NCBI RefSeq assembly: GCF_002029235.1
Contig: NZ_MZGV01000018.1
Location: 19,428-83,427 of the forward strand
Source of the DNA: Clostridium oryzae
GTDB taxonomy: Bacteria > Bacillota > Clostridia > Clostridiales > Clostridiaceae
DNA length: 64,000 bases
Direction of reading: 5' to 3'
Part shown: in pieces, positions 17,020 through 26,736 of the stretch
How positions within the stretch are numbered: position 1 is the stretch's first letter
How the letters are laid out: every line of letters begins with the position of its first letter
The notes under the pieces: model-generated
Seen by the model: only the letters and a program-made list of their open reading frames with translations
Told to the model about the DNA's origin: nothing
Databases searched by the model: none
Position numbers and translations under genes: made by a program

Positions 17020-20000
17020 CTACTCCGCACTTTTAAGTGATTCTATCATATCTATTCTATCAAACTTTCCATACATAGCTGCATTTACTATCAATGAAAA
17101 ACATAGTGTAAGAATAAATGCATATAAAAAATAAATCGGTTTAATATATCTAGACATAAGCATTACATTTGTCTCAGCAGTACTCAGTACAAAATTATCC
17201 ATGACTATTCCAAGTAACAATCCAACAAAAGCTCCAAGTACAGTTAAAATAATATTTTCTCTATATACATATCCAGCAAGTTCATTATTATAGAAACCAA
17301 GAAGTTTTATTGTTGCAAGCTCTCTTTTTCTTTCATTAATATTTATGTTTGTTAGATTATATATTACAACAAAAGCTAAAAGTCCTGCTGATATTATAAG
17401 TACAAGTACTACCTTATCCATGCTCTTCATATTCTTCTTGAAATCAAAGTGTGAATTATTCTTAAAATTTGTAGAGTTTACCTCATCAATCTTTGAAACT
17501 ATTTTTGAGGTCTTATTCTGACTGTTATCCGAAAGATTTTTTAACAAACCATAAAATCCATTAAACTCTAACGTTTTTCCAGTTAATTTTTCATAATAGC
17601 GCGGACTCATATATACATAATGCTGTATATAATGTTCAGTTACATCATTTATTTTGGCACCAATAGTCTTATCATCCAGCTTTATCTCTATCATATCTCC
17701 TTGCTTTTTGCCTGTAAGCTTAGACAGCTTTTTAGTTATTATAACTCCATTGTCCTTTAATTTTATTTGTTTATTATTATTGTTAAGCTCTATATATTTA
17801 TTGATATCATTTTTACCTTCAGGTACCAGTACATATATGTCCTCTGTTCCTGAATTTTTATTTTTAATCGTTGCATTTTCGGAATGCGTGAACAATACGG
17901 ATTTAATATTACTATCTGCCATTATTCTGTCTTTTACTTTCTCCATTCTGCTGCGGCTTACATCCTCCGTAAGTGTAGTTTGCATGTTATATCTATATAT
18001 CTTATTAAACTGTCTTTCTATTGAGCCTGTTATACCACTCTTCAAACCAAAACCAGTAAGCATAAGTCCAGTACACGCTGATATACCTATTACCGTCATA
18101 AAAAATCTCTGTTTATATCTTAATATATTTCTAGCAGTAACTTTCTGAGTAAACTTTAATCTACTCCATATAAATGTAATTTTTTCTAATAATATAATTT
18201 TTCCTGCCTTGGGTGCCTTCGTTCTCATAAGTGATGCAGGAACTTCCCTTAATTCATCCAGTGCTGCTAAAACCGAAGCTGCAGATGTAAACACTATAGC
18301 TATAGCTGCTGCCTGAATTGCCAGACTAACGTTAAATGGCATTATACGATAGGGTATAGTATATAGCGAACTATATGCGTTCATTACAAGTGACGTAAAT
18401 ATCCTGAACCCTAACATTACTCCAATTATACTGCCAATAGCACTTGCCGAAATAGAATATATGAAATAATGAGCTGCTATAGCTAACCTTGAATACCCAA
18501 GAGCCTTAAACGTTCCTATCTCTATTCTGCTCTCCTGTACCATTCTAGTCATCGTTGTAAGACTTACCAGTGCTGCAACTAGAAAAAATATCATTGGAAA
18601 AACCTTTCCTATATTATCAATTCTACTACTATCCTGCCTATAGTTCTCATAACCCAAGTTTTGAGATCTTCCGAGTACATACCATTTGCCACTCTTAATA
18701 TCCTTTATCTTATCTTTGCTTTTTCTGATTTTTTCTTTTGCATCAGCAAATTTACTATTAACTTTTTTTTCTTTTTTCTTTAGTTTTATAGCATTCTTCT
18801 GAATTTCTTTTTGTCCATTAGAAAGCTGTTCCTTAGCCTGCTGAATTCGTTCTTTTCCTTCTTGTTCTCCTTTTTTTAGTTCAACTTCTGCTTTAGTAAT
18901 CTCTTTCTTACTATTCTCAATTTGCTTTCTACCAGCATCCAATTTCTCTTTACCAGAATTAATCAACTTCTCCTTGGACGCTAACTCTTTTCTTCCTGCT
19001 ATGAGTTTTGCATTAGCCTTATTAAACTTATCTTTTATGGATTTTATGTCGAAAGATTTATTTATTATTAATAAACTTCCATCTGACTCCATAGAGCTAT
19101 ACATACTATCAAAGTTTTTTTCTTTTATATCATTGTCGTATACAGTTTTTAAAAAGGTATACTGTTGAACATTATTTGTAGCTTTAGCCTGATTTATACT
19201 TTTTAGTATTGCTTTTCTTATACTGTCTACGGCCTGCTTCTTTCCGAGAATCAAATCATTTTGACCTTTGTCTAACTCTTTCTTAGCTTCAGCTATTTTG
19301 TTTTCTCCATCTGTAATTTGTTTCGATTTTGCAGTGATTTCTTTCTGAGCCTGTTTTATTTTGTTCTTTCCATCATTAATTTTTTTATATCCAGCAGCTA
19401 TTTTATTGTTGAATGCTATCTCTTCACTATTTAGTTTATCTTTATTATCAATAATATCCTGCTTTGCATCCCTTATCTTCTTTGAAGCTTCATTAAACTT
19501 CTTAGAAGCTTTTTTCTGTGCACTATTAAGCTTTTTTTCAGTTCTTTCTATTTTTTCATTTGCATCTTCTACAATATCTGAATACCTTATTTCTGACTGC
19601 CTTATTCCTAAAGTTTTAATTTTCTTTTCAATAGCTTTTAATGCTTTCTTGTAATCTTCATTAATAAACAGGCTGTTTTTTGCTTCCTTATAGGTTGTTT
19701 TAATATACATTTGTGAATACACTTTACTCTTAAATACTTCTGGTAATATATATACAAATCCACTTACAGTACCATTTCCAACTGAGCTAAGCTGTCTTTG
19801 TGCTGAAACATAAAGCGGTGAATCTGCAGTACCAACAATCTTAAATTTTATGTTTTTTAAACTATCCTTTAAATTACTGTCATCACCCGAAGTAAATGTT
19901 ATGCTATCTCCTAACTTAAATCCATTTTGTTTTAGAAACCTTTCTTCTACTACTGCTTCATTCTTATTGAAAGCTCTTCTTCCACTAACTATTTTCAAAT

Positions 20001-20349
20001 CATTTATTACATTTTTTTGCGGCAATGAATTCACATTTAGAACAAAGGGTTTTTTATCTTTCTCAACCACAGCATCAATCGAATAAGCTCCCTCCACATT
20101 TGCTATACCATCAATATTTTTTACCGCTGATATATCTTTTTTCGTTATGCCTAAGCTAGACATCACTTGAAAATCCATTAAATTATTTTTATTAAAGTAG
20201 TAATCACCAGACAGTTTCATATCCGGACTGGCAGCTCTTACTCCTGCATAAAACGATACGCCTAAAGCTATTATTATCACGATAGACATGAATCGAGATA
20301 TAGTTTTCTTTATATCCCTAAAAATATTTTTATAGAAAGTCTTGCCCAT
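17020..20349 (-). CDS. FtsX/MacB-type ABC transporter permease with coiled-coil insert
   Basis: 1109-residue permease. A membrane helix at about 15-38 leads into an extracytoplasmic region; a long lysine- and glutamate-rich coiled coil occupies about residues 255-560 (KKASKKFNEASKKIRDAK and similar heptads). Three helices follow at about 590-720 (IGKVFPMIFFLVAALVSLT onward), then a second extracytoplasmic domain and three C-terminal helices from about 985. This two-FtsX-module layout belongs to ABC systems for lipid, peptide or antibiotic handling in Gram-positives. It starts one base after the partner ATPase stops. With a TetR regulator upstream, drug or envelope-stress efflux is a reasonable inference; the substrate is unknown. 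Confidence 0.88.
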   Translation of the reverse strand: MGKTFYKNIFRDIKKTISRFMSIVIIIALGVSFYAGVRAASPDMKLSGDYYFNKNNLMDFQVMSSLGITKKDISAVKNIDGIANVEGAYSIDAVVEKDKKPFVLNVNSLPQKNVINDLKIVSGRRAFNKNEAVVEERFLKQNGFKLGDSITFTSGDDSNLKDSLKNIKFKIVGTADSPLYVSAQRQLSSVGNGTVSGFVYILPEVFKSKVYSQMYIKTTYKEAKNSLFINEDYKKALKAIEKKIKTLGIRQSEIRYSDIVEDANEKIERTEKKLNSAQKKASKKFNEASKKIRDAKQDIIDNKDKLNSEEIAFNNKIAAGYKKINDGKNKIKQAQKEITAKSKQITDGENKIAEAKKELDKGQNDLILGKKQAVDSIRKAILKSINQAKATNNVQQYTFLKTVYDNDIKEKNFDSMYSSMESDGSLLIINKSFDIKSIKDKFNKANAKLIAGRKELASKEKLINSGKEKLDAGRKQIENSKKEITKAEVELKKGEQEGKERIQQAKEQLSNGQKEIQKNAIKLKKKEKKVNSKFADAKEKIRKSKDKIKDIKSGKWYVLGRSQNLGYENYRQDSSRIDNIGKVFPMIFFLVAALVSLTTMTRMVQESRIEIGTFKALGYSRLAIAAHYFIYSISASAIGSIIGVMLGFRIFTSLVMNAYSSLYTIPYRIMPFNVSLAIQAAAIAIVFTSAASVLAALDELREVPASLMRTKAPKAGKIILLEKITFIWSRLKFTQKVTARNILRYKQRFFMTVIGISACTGLMLTGFGLKSGITGSIERQFNKIYRYNMQTTLTEDVSRSRMEKVKDRIMADSNIKSVLFTHSENATIKNKNSGTEDIYVLVPEGKNDINKYIELNNNNKQIKLKDNGVIITKKLSKLTGKKQGDMIEIKLDDKTIGAKINDVTEHYIQHYVYMSPRYYEKLTGKTLEFNGFYGLLKNLSDNSQNKTSKIVSKIDEVNSTNFKNNSHFDFKKNMKSMDKVVLVLIISAGLLAFVVIYNLTNININERKRELATIKLLGFYNNELAGYVYRENIILTVLGAFVGLLLGIVMDNFVLSTAETNVMLMSRYIKPIYFLYAFILTLCFSLIVNAAMYGKFDRIDMIESLKSAE

Positions 20350-20350
20350 C

Positions 20351-21055
20351 TTACCACTCTATCCTTTCTATCGGAATAGGTTCAGCATTTACAGCAATAC
20401 TCTCAATATTCCCGCTTTTTACTTTAATAACCTTATCAGCAATTGGCGCTATAGCAGAGTTATGAGTTACAATAATAACAGTCATATTCTGCTTTTTAGA
20501 TGTATCCGAAAGCAATTTCAGTATTGATTTACCAGTATTATAATCCAAAGCCCCTGTAGGTTCATCGCAAAGAAGAAGCTTGGGATTCTTCGCCAGTGCT
20601 CTTGCTATAGATACTCTCTGCTGCTCTCCTCCAGAAAGCTGCGATGGAAAATTAAACATTCTATGTTCCAGCCCAACATTTTTTATCACTTCTTTAGGAT
20701 CAATATGATCTTTACACATTTCTACTGCTATTTCTATATTCTCTAAAGCATTCAGGTTTTGTATTAAATTATAAAATTGAAAAACAAATCCTATGTCCTC
20801 TCTTCTGTATTTAGTAAGCATCCTTTTGTTATATTTACTTATATCATTTCCATCTACTAGTATATTTCCACCACTGACTTGATCCATACCACCTAGAAGA
20901 TTTAATATAGTAGACTTTCCTGCACCGCTAGCCCCTAGGATTATTACTAATTCACCTTTATCTATAGAAAATGATACGTTCTCCACTGCATTGATAGTAA
21001 CCTCTCCCATTTTATAGGTCTTTTTAACATTTTTTAATTCAATAAAACTGCTCAT
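20351..21055 (-). CDS. ABC transporter ATPase, LolD/MacB type
   Basis: 234-residue ATPase pairing with the FtsX-type permease just downstream. Walker [10 protein letters not shown] (41-49), Q-loop [10 protein letters not shown], signature [15 protein letters not shown], Walker [12 protein letters not shown] and H-loop VTHN are all intact. The GALD after Walker B and the FYNLI Q-loop are typical of the LolD/SalX/MacB branch rather than of importers. An expected stop-start spacing of one base shows coupling to the permease. It follows the TetR gene by 81 bases. Confidence 0.94.
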   Translation of the reverse strand: MSSFIELKNVKKTYKMGEVTINAVENVSFSIDKGELVIILGASGAGKSTILNLLGGMDQVSGGNILVDGNDISKYNKRMLTKYRREDIGFVFQFYNLIQNLNALENIEIAVEMCKDHIDPKEVIKNVGLEHRMFNFPSQLSGGEQQRVSIARALAKNPKLLLCDEPTGALDYNTGKSILKLLSDTSKKQNMTVIIVTHNSAIAPIADKVIKVKSGNIESIAVNAEPIPIERIEW

Positions 21056-21136
21056 ATGATACCTTCTTTCCAGTCATTTTGTGAACCATAGTTCGCTTTT
21101 AAGTCAAAAGAACTGCTACATCTACTGAATAATTTA

Positions 21137-21742
21137 TTAATAGCTTATTTGTTCATTTAATTTTATTTCTAAATCTGTATAAAAGATATCGATTATTTTA
21201 AGGATTAATTGTTTCACCTCTTCTCCATCTTTCTTTTCTCTTAATATTAGGCTGATACTTTCAACCAGACTATAAGACAAAATATATATTATATAATTAT
21301 TTTTTTGTTCTAACTTCGTTAACTTCATACGGAATTTCATGTTCTCTGTTACTATTCTCGTTATATAATCAATAAAAACGCTTTTACAATTTTCATATTT
21401 TGAGCCTGCACTTTTATTTAGCAAAATTGAAAGTTCAAGACTATTCTCTTTGAATATTTCAATAATCTTATCCATTAAAGCAATAAATATCTTTTGTGCA
21501 TTTTCGTTAATTTCTACTTTTCTAAATTGACCTATATAGTCCATAAGTTTGTTGTATACACCACCTATAAGTGTCTCATATAAACTCTCTTTGCTATTAA
21601 AATATTTATACATATTTCCAACTGAAGTGCCTGAATTTTTTGCTATAACCCTAATAGATGCACCCTTATATCCTTTTTTACTAAATTCTATCAGAGCCTT
21701 TTCAATTATTTTTTCCCGTATTTCATCTTTTAAATATTGCAT
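21137..21742 (-). CDS. TetR family transcriptional regulator
   Basis: 201 residues. The N-terminal helix-turn-helix is clear (FSKKGYKGASIRVIAKNSGT then SVGNMYKYFNSKESLYE, about residues 14-55); the C-terminal ligand domain is divergent and has no recognisable ligand. An upstream in-frame ATG at 21769 exists, but GGAGG six bases before the ATG at 21742 fixes the later start. The gene heads the operon with the ABC ATPase and FtsX permease and probably represses it together with itself. Confidence 0.92.
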   Translation of the reverse strand: MQYLKDEIREKIIEKALIEFSKKGYKGASIRVIAKNSGTSVGNMYKYFNSKESLYETLIGGVYNKLMDYIGQFRKVEINENAQKIFIALMDKIIEIFKENSLELSILLNKSAGSKYENCKSVFIDYITRIVTENMKFRMKLTKLEQKNNYIIYILSYSLVESISLILREKKDGEEVKQLILKIIDIFYTDLEIKLNEQISY

Positions 21743-21768
21743 TAGAAAACCTCCGTTCTCTTTTAACA

Positions 21769-21797
21769 ATTATACTGTAGCTTAATTTCACTGTCAA
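21769..21797 (-). promoter_or_regulatory. Consensus sigma-A promoter of the tetR-ABC operon
   Basis: TTGACA (21797-21792), 17-bp spacer, TATAAT (21774-21769), both boxes perfect, located 27 bases before the tetR start. The spacer has two ACTGT/ACAGT-type half sites but no clean palindrome. A perfect promoter would need repression, consistent with TetR autoregulation. Confidence 0.85.
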
Positions 21798-22007
21798 CAT
21801 CTCATTATATTGCTATATATTTTTTTAATTTTGTAATCATTTTCACTATTTTTATCAATTTATTAGTGACTTTGAAGAAAGGGAATATTTTTATCTATTA
21901 GTGGCATGCTAAAAAATAGTATCCATTATTATTTTAGAAAATAACAGCTACTTAGAAAAAATAGAAACAAAGATATACAATCAATAAAAATTTGAGAGGA
22001 GGTATAA

Positions 22008-22104
22008 CTGGTTTCTGTAGGAAGTTGAGTATAAATCTCAACGAAAAGATAAAACTGTGAATTAAAAATTGTGAAAAGTTAATTGTCATAGTTTTAGAAA
22101 CCAG
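22008..22104 (+). ncRNA. Candidate three-helix structured RNA / cis-regulatory leader
   Basis: A closing helix P1 is formed by CTGGTTTCT (22008-22016) and AGAAACCAG (22096-22104), nine perfect pairs. Inside are P2, GTTGAG (22024-22029) with CTCAAC (22037-22042) and a seven-base loop, and P3, AAAACTGTGA (22051-22060) with TCATAGTTTT (22086-22095), ten pairs including one G-U, extended by ATTAA/TTAAT. P3 abuts P1 without a gap, as in a stacked three-way junction. A strong GAGAGGAGGT precedes it, and six T follow at 22109-22114, directly before the ATG at 22115. P1 covers most of the weak CAGG ribosome site. I match it to no riboswitch class I know. Confidence 0.55.
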
Positions 22105-22114
22105 GCAATTTTTT

Positions 22115-22285
22115 ATGGATAATAATAAAAGCAGAATAAAAGACCATCCAAAATCTAATGCTGAATTAAGAAAAATGTATCCTAAAATTGGTGCCGAAAT
22201 AGGTATGGAAAACGGTGTAAAACTAGGCTCTCATTCGAATGGAAAAAAGTATACAAAGAGATCAAAACTGTCCCATAATAAATAA
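22115..22285 (+). CDS. 56-residue basic protein of unknown function
   Basis: Too short for a routine ORF cut-off. It begins MDNNKSRIKDHPKSNAEL, continues through a glycine-spaced KIGAEIGMENGVKLG segment, and ends in a basic KKYTKRSKLSHNK tail. Four stretches of Asn, Gly and Lys and no hydrophobic helix suggest a soluble nucleic-acid- or spore-associated protein. The middle faintly recalls alpha/beta SASP (E-I-x-x-E-x-G-V-x-L-G), but the diagnostic remainder is missing, so I do not assign it. The ribosome site is weak (CAGG, partly inside helix P1 of the preceding RNA). The final A of its TAA is the first base of repeat copy 2. Confidence 0.5.
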   Translation: MDNNKSRIKDHPKSNAELRKMYPKIGAEIGMENGVKLGSHSNGKKYTKRSKLSHNK

Positions 22286-22690
22286 AAAATGGTTACACCC
22301 TATGTCGGCTAATTCCGCTGCGTTAAGCAATTTCACCGCATCTTTTAGTCAAATTTCCTAATGGCTCATAACTCGGCTGCGCCTCAAACAATTCGCCATC
22401 TTAACGGAAATTTGCCTAAAAGACACGGATAATTGCTAAACTCACTCCAAATGCCTCCGTCGGGTGTAACCATTTTTAATGCCCTGACTCTTAATATTCA
22501 CAAAATACTCTTATTATACTGCTTCTGTTGCCTTCTTATCTTAATTCACTAACTTCAAAATATATTACTGTTTCTTTTTAACTTCTTCGTAAAAATGCTG
22601 TACCGTTTTTTCATTTAGCAACCACCTTTTTTACTTTATATAAAAGTATCTTAGCACTATCCAAGAGTTATCCTCATTTTTAATTTGCTG
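22280..22690. repeat. Dispersed ~400-bp repeat, copy 2, with perfect 16-bp palindrome ends
   Basis: Same orientation as the copy at 4788-5190 and highly similar. The palindromic part (22285-22477) has perfect 16-bp inverted ends: AAAAATGGTTACACCC (22285-22300) and GGGTGTAACCATTTTT (22462-22477). Inner arms 22336-22358 and 22406-22428 match at about 20 of 23 positions, and TAATGGC (22359-22365) matches GCCATCTTA (22395-22403). The distal ~200 bp, with no palindrome, is also shared with copy 1. The whole sits between a plus-strand small gene and the stop of the minus-strand GH51 gene. No target-site duplication is evident. A mobile, MITE-like or retron-like origin is possible. Confidence 0.9.
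22555..22614 (-). CDS. Possible 19-residue micro-ORF inside repeat copy 2
   Basis: Reads MKKRYSIFTKKLKRNSNIF on the minus strand, counterpart of the ORF at 5062-5121. AAGGTGG lies seven bases before the ATG, a plausible ribosome site. Past the stop, another frame continues as ETVIYFEVSELR before stopping, which might be the relic of a longer gene. Low confidence as a real protein. Confidence 0.28.
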   Translation of the reverse strand: MKKRYSIFTKKLKRNSNIF

Positions 22691-22705
22691 TAAATTTATC
22701 TATAA

Positions 22706-25700
22706 TTAGATATCCATTACCAATACATTTACAGAATTAGCGGCTACAGTTATTACTGCTGAATTGTTAGATATCACTATCTCATTTTCTACAGGTACTA
22801 CTTTCTCATCATTCTTTTTGTTTACATCTTGAACATTAACAAGGTCAGAATCAGCTGTTAGACTAATTAACTTACCTTCCTTAGCAGCTGTTAGGCCTTT
22901 TAACTTTATTTCAGTTAATTTGTCCACATCATCTGGATTTACAAGTTTGATGTACAAATGTTTATCATCTCTTGTAACAGAGCTGAATATATCTCTATTA
23001 TATGCTTCCAATTTATAATTCAAAACTCTGCTTGTAGTTTTATCAGTTCTGTAGAAGCAGATAAGATTTCTTCCACTAACTCCGCCATAGTTTACAGTAA
23101 TTGAATACTGGACATTGCTTGCTATTTCTTCATCGCAGCAAGCCCTTAGATTACCAGCAGCTGTACTTGATGAATAATCGCCTAATCTATAACCTTCCAC
23201 TCCCTGCTTATACACTTTTACTGCAGTCGTATTTCCATCGTAGCCAACAGCGTATTCTATTACATCCTTTTTATTATGAATGATATCTGTTAGTCCTACA
23301 CCTACATAAAAGCCATCAATTCCCGATACTTTTACAGCCTCAACTTCAACCTTGTAATTTGTCCAGCTATCATTCATTATATACAGACCATTAAGTCCTT
23401 CGCTTTGACCTTTTAATATTAATCCTTTTTCAGCATCAAGTTCATAGCCTATTGAATCAGGTATAACTTTCCATGCAGAATCTAAAGCTTCTGTAAAGTC
23501 CTGATTAAAAAGTACATCACCCGTTGTATTTGATGTGACTTTAATATTCTTTACAATTATCTCCCCATTTCCTGCTGCAATTTCAATTCCGCCATGAGGT
23601 ATGAGCTTTTTAAGCTTACCATTTACATAAGTTGAAAATGAAGTAGCTAATAGCTTCTTACCAATATATTTTGCAAACAACTGCTGTACATAATAAGTAG
23701 GTGTAAGCCATACAGTTTCATCATCAAACCATATACAATCTGGGGTCCATCTGTAGCTGTTATCTGTCAATACTTTATTAAACAATGGAGCTGTAGCCGC
23801 CAATCTTACTACATCGGAGTTATTCTCAAACCCAGTCATTACTGCGGCTTCCGCAATAGCCCCTGCTAAAGTATTCTTGTCGGTAGATGCGTATTCACCA
23901 ACAAATACCTTGGAAGTTTCAGCATTATTGATACTGCCATCCTCATTAAAAGCTCTGTAATAATAGTTGTATCTATCTGCATTATTCAGCAAATAATCAT
24001 TAGAACGATAATAATGTTCATCAGCTATAGTTTCCATATAATGTTTTTGATCCTTATACCAAGAAACATTTTCTTCTATACTGCTTTCTCCATCTGTAAA
24101 ACTAACTTTAGCTGACCCTTTGTAATTTCCTATCAAGAACTTCCATCCTTGTTGATAAGCATCATCATCTGCTTGAGCACCTACTGTAGATATTATATTA
24201 AGTTCATGGGCAGGATAATTTTTTTCCATATACTTGTCAATTTCAGCTTTAAATATCTCAAAGTTTGCAAAAAATTCTGTTCCCCAGTTTTCATTTCCTA
24301 CTCCAAGATAGTGTAAATCAAATGGCTCTACATGTCCCATTTTTTTACGTAGAATCGCCCATTTATTGCTTTCAAAATCTGTACTGATAGCAAAATCGAT
24401 TAAATCTGTAAAATTCTTAATGTACTTATCTCTTAATTTTCCTCCAGCTGGATTAGCATAATCTGACCTTGCCTGACACAACACTCCGCAAGCCATGACA
24501 GGAAGAGGTTTAGCATTTAAGTCTTCTGATAACTGAAAATATTCCATATAGCCAAGCCCCATTGTCATAACGTAACCCCATACATTGTAATTTTCTTTAC
24601 GTACTTCAACATCACCTACAGACTCTTTCCAATTATATACGTTCTCCCATATATAAGATCCCTCTGAAATACATCCACCAGGGAAACGAAGAAAGGTTGG
24701 ATGAAGCTTCTGAAGTGACTTAACTAAGTCGCTTCTAAGTCTGTAATTTGGATTGCCAATGTAATTTGAATGAGCCGTTCTAGAGTCTGGTTCGCCCTTA
24801 GCCCCCCAAACATCCTCAGGAATTAATGATACCATATCAACTGAAACCTCGCCGCTAAATGATATAGTAAGCTTACCAAAAGCTGACGAAGAACCTGTTA
24901 AAACAACTTTTTCATCTATTCCATATTTCTTCCACTTATCTCCGTCTTCTATTTGAACTTCTACTAAATTACTAATAGCTTTATTATCTTTATCCTTTAG
25001 CTCTAATATCAGCTTGCCACCCTTCTTAGATTTTGCCCATATTGTAAAATCATATTTTTCATTTTTTCTGATACACATTGAACAATTCCGATTAGTATCT
25101 GCAAAACCTTTATTGTATATTGTAGTTCCATCAGCAGCAGTTATATAATATGCATTTACATCTTTATCCTGAACATTAAAGTATTCATTTAATCCGCCTG
25201 CATTTTTTACAGTAACTTTATCTAAATCTCCTGACCATCCATCAAGTGGTGTATGCTTTCTTCCTGTAGACTTTGCATCCATTCCTGATGCAGCTGAATA
25301 AGTATCATATATAAAGGATTCAAACGAACGATTTTTAACAAGCTCAGCATATATTCCGCCATCAGCTGCATTATTGATATCTTCATAGAATAAGCCATAT
25401 AATGTATCACTAATATCTAACACTTCATTATTTCCATCAATATTCAACGTGTACCCTGGTAATTTCTCTGGCAGCACTGTTAAATTAAAATTCTTTTCTA
25501 ATTTAAATTGGCCTTTCTTTATTGCCGCTGTGATAGTGACACCCTTAGGTTTATTAACAGCTTTTACAAAGCCCTCGTCAGAAATTGCAGTTACATCATC
25601 TGATTTCCATGAAACTTCTACTTTTCCGCTCATAAGAGATCTTGGAAATACTATGTCCTTAGTTACAATTTTAGCTGGAGCTGAAAGATATTTGGCTTCC

Positions 25701-26437
25701 GCTAATCTTACAATGCTTTCATCACTTAGAGAATCACACATAACATCTATAACTTCATCTTGAGTTAACCCTGCTTTGTAAACACGGAAATCTGAAAGAT
25801 AACCGCAAAAATCAACATCAATATCATGTTGAGACATCCCAATGGTGTTATTTGTATAATTTTGTCTATCAGTAAAAGTATCAAACCACTTACGTAATTG
25901 TGCATAATTACCACTAGAAGTTTGACTGATAAAACCGTCACCTGCTTTCTCGCCATTTACATAGACAATTGGTCCAGCACCGCTTAGTGTTCCTCCTTTT
26001 GTTCCTGTAATTGAAAGTGCCACATGAATCCATTCTCCTGGTGTATACGTTTTTCTAGGATCTGCTGCAAGTTCCGTTCCTTCAAAACATACCCCTCTTA
26101 AATTTCTTGTTAAAAAAACATATGGGCCTTTAGATCCTTTTCCGAAATCAAAAATTCTCTCCCATACACTTGATACTTTACCTAAATACACCCATGTTGA
26201 AACAGTTAAGCCTGTATTGTCATTTATATCTCCCAGTAGATTTTCAGGTAACTGTATATATGAATTATTATGAGTTCCGCCACTGAACTTTGCAGCCTTT
26301 CTCCCACCTATTGTAATAATCGTAGGTCTTATATTACCAGAAGGTACTCCATGATTACCCTTTCCAGAACTGTCTTTGCCTACATTTGCATTATCATCAA
26401 AATTATATTTAGCTATAAGGTATTTGTCATTAAGCAT
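22706..26437 (-). CDS. GH51 alpha-L-arabinofuranosidase with N-terminal LamG domain
   Basis: 1243-residue enzyme that should release arabinose from arabinan, arabinoxylan or pectin side chains. Residues 1-230 form a LamG/concanavalin-type jelly roll (FSGGTHNNSYIQLP, DFRVYKAGLTQDEV); about 235-330 is an Ig-like module. The GH51 core follows, starting with YGLFYEDINNAADGGIYAE, with the acid/base glutamate in GVGNENWG and the nucleophile in FVGEYAST. The last ~250 residues include a second jelly-roll-like part and a beta domain. No signal peptide is present: the protein begins MLNDKYLIAKYNFDDNAN directly after a GGGG ribosome site. That is unusual for a protein with binding modules and implies cytosolic action or non-classical export. 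Confidence 0.9.
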   Translation of the reverse strand: MLNDKYLIAKYNFDDNANVGKDSSGKGNHGVPSGNIRPTIITIGGRKAAKFSGGTHNNSYIQLPENLLGDINDNTGLTVSTWVYLGKVSSVWERIFDFGKGSKGPYVFLTRNLRGVCFEGTELAADPRKTYTPGEWIHVALSITGTKGGTLSGAGPIVYVNGEKAGDGFISQTSSGNYAQLRKWFDTFTDRQNYTNNTIGMSQHDIDVDFCGYLSDFRVYKAGLTQDEVIDVMCDSLSDESIVRLAEAKYLSAPAKIVTKDIVFPRSLMSGKVEVSWKSDDVTAISDEGFVKAVNKPKGVTITAAIKKGQFKLEKNFNLTVLPEKLPGYTLNIDGNNEVLDISDTLYGLFYEDINNAADGGIYAELVKNRSFESFIYDTYSAASGMDAKSTGRKHTPLDGWSGDLDKVTVKNAGGLNEYFNVQDKDVNAYYITAADGTTIYNKGFADTNRNCSMCIRKNEKYDFTIWAKSKKGGKLILELKDKDNKAISNLVEVQIEDGDKWKKYGIDEKVVLTGSSSAFGKLTISFSGEVSVDMVSLIPEDVWGAKGEPDSRTAHSNYIGNPNYRLRSDLVKSLQKLHPTFLRFPGGCISEGSYIWENVYNWKESVGDVEVRKENYNVWGYVMTMGLGYMEYFQLSEDLNAKPLPVMACGVLCQARSDYANPAGGKLRDKYIKNFTDLIDFAISTDFESNKWAILRKKMGHVEPFDLHYLGVGNENWGTEFFANFEIFKAEIDKYMEKNYPAHELNIISTVGAQADDDAYQQGWKFLIGNYKGSAKVSFTDGESSIEENVSWYKDQKHYMETIADEHYYRSNDYLLNNADRYNYYYRAFNEDGSINNAETSKVFVGEYASTDKNTLAGAIAEAAVMTGFENNSDVVRLAATAPLFNKVLTDNSYRWTPDCIWFDDETVWLTPTYYVQQLFAKYIGKKLLATSFSTYVNGKLKKLIPHGGIEIAAGNGEIIVKNIKVTSNTTGDVLFNQDFTEALDSAWKVIPDSIGYELDAEKGLILKGQSEGLNGLYIMNDSWTNYKVEVEAVKVSGIDGFYVGVGLTDIIHNKKDVIEYAVGYDGNTTAVKVYKQGVEGYRLGDYSSSTAAGNLRACCDEEIASNVQYSITVNYGGVSGRNLICFYRTDKTTSRVLNYKLEAYNRDIFSSVTRDDKHLYIKLVNPDDVDKLTEIKLKGLTAAKEGKLISLTADSDLVNVQDVNKKNDEKVVPVENEIVISNNSAVITVAANSVNVLVMDI

Positions 26438-26736
26438 GGTAGAATATCCCCTTTCATATTAAAAACATGTTCTTTTTTATCAGCATTATTTAAACTTCTT
26501 TTAAATTGTTTTAATTGTTATATAAATATTAAATGTTTTACTATATTTTAAAATATATTTATCTATTTTGCAATTATTACTTTTCATTTTTTATAAAAAA
26601 GTAGGTTACTATTTATTTATCAGTTCAAATTTAAAGCTAATATAATACCTTTTTGTGAAAATAGTCTTTATGCTATAATAATTGATGCAGCAAAAATAAT
26701 GTACTCATACTTATAGAAATGGAGAGAATTTTTACT

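Noticed and set aside
21900..21940. Sigma-G promoter before the small gene at 22115
   Set aside because: GCATG and CATTATTA are present but the spacing (about 15) is too short for the sporulation consensus.
22115..22285. Assignment of the 56-residue protein as alpha/beta SASP
   Set aside because: Only a short E-I...GVxLG-like stretch agrees; the conserved GPR cleavage region and C-terminal half are absent.
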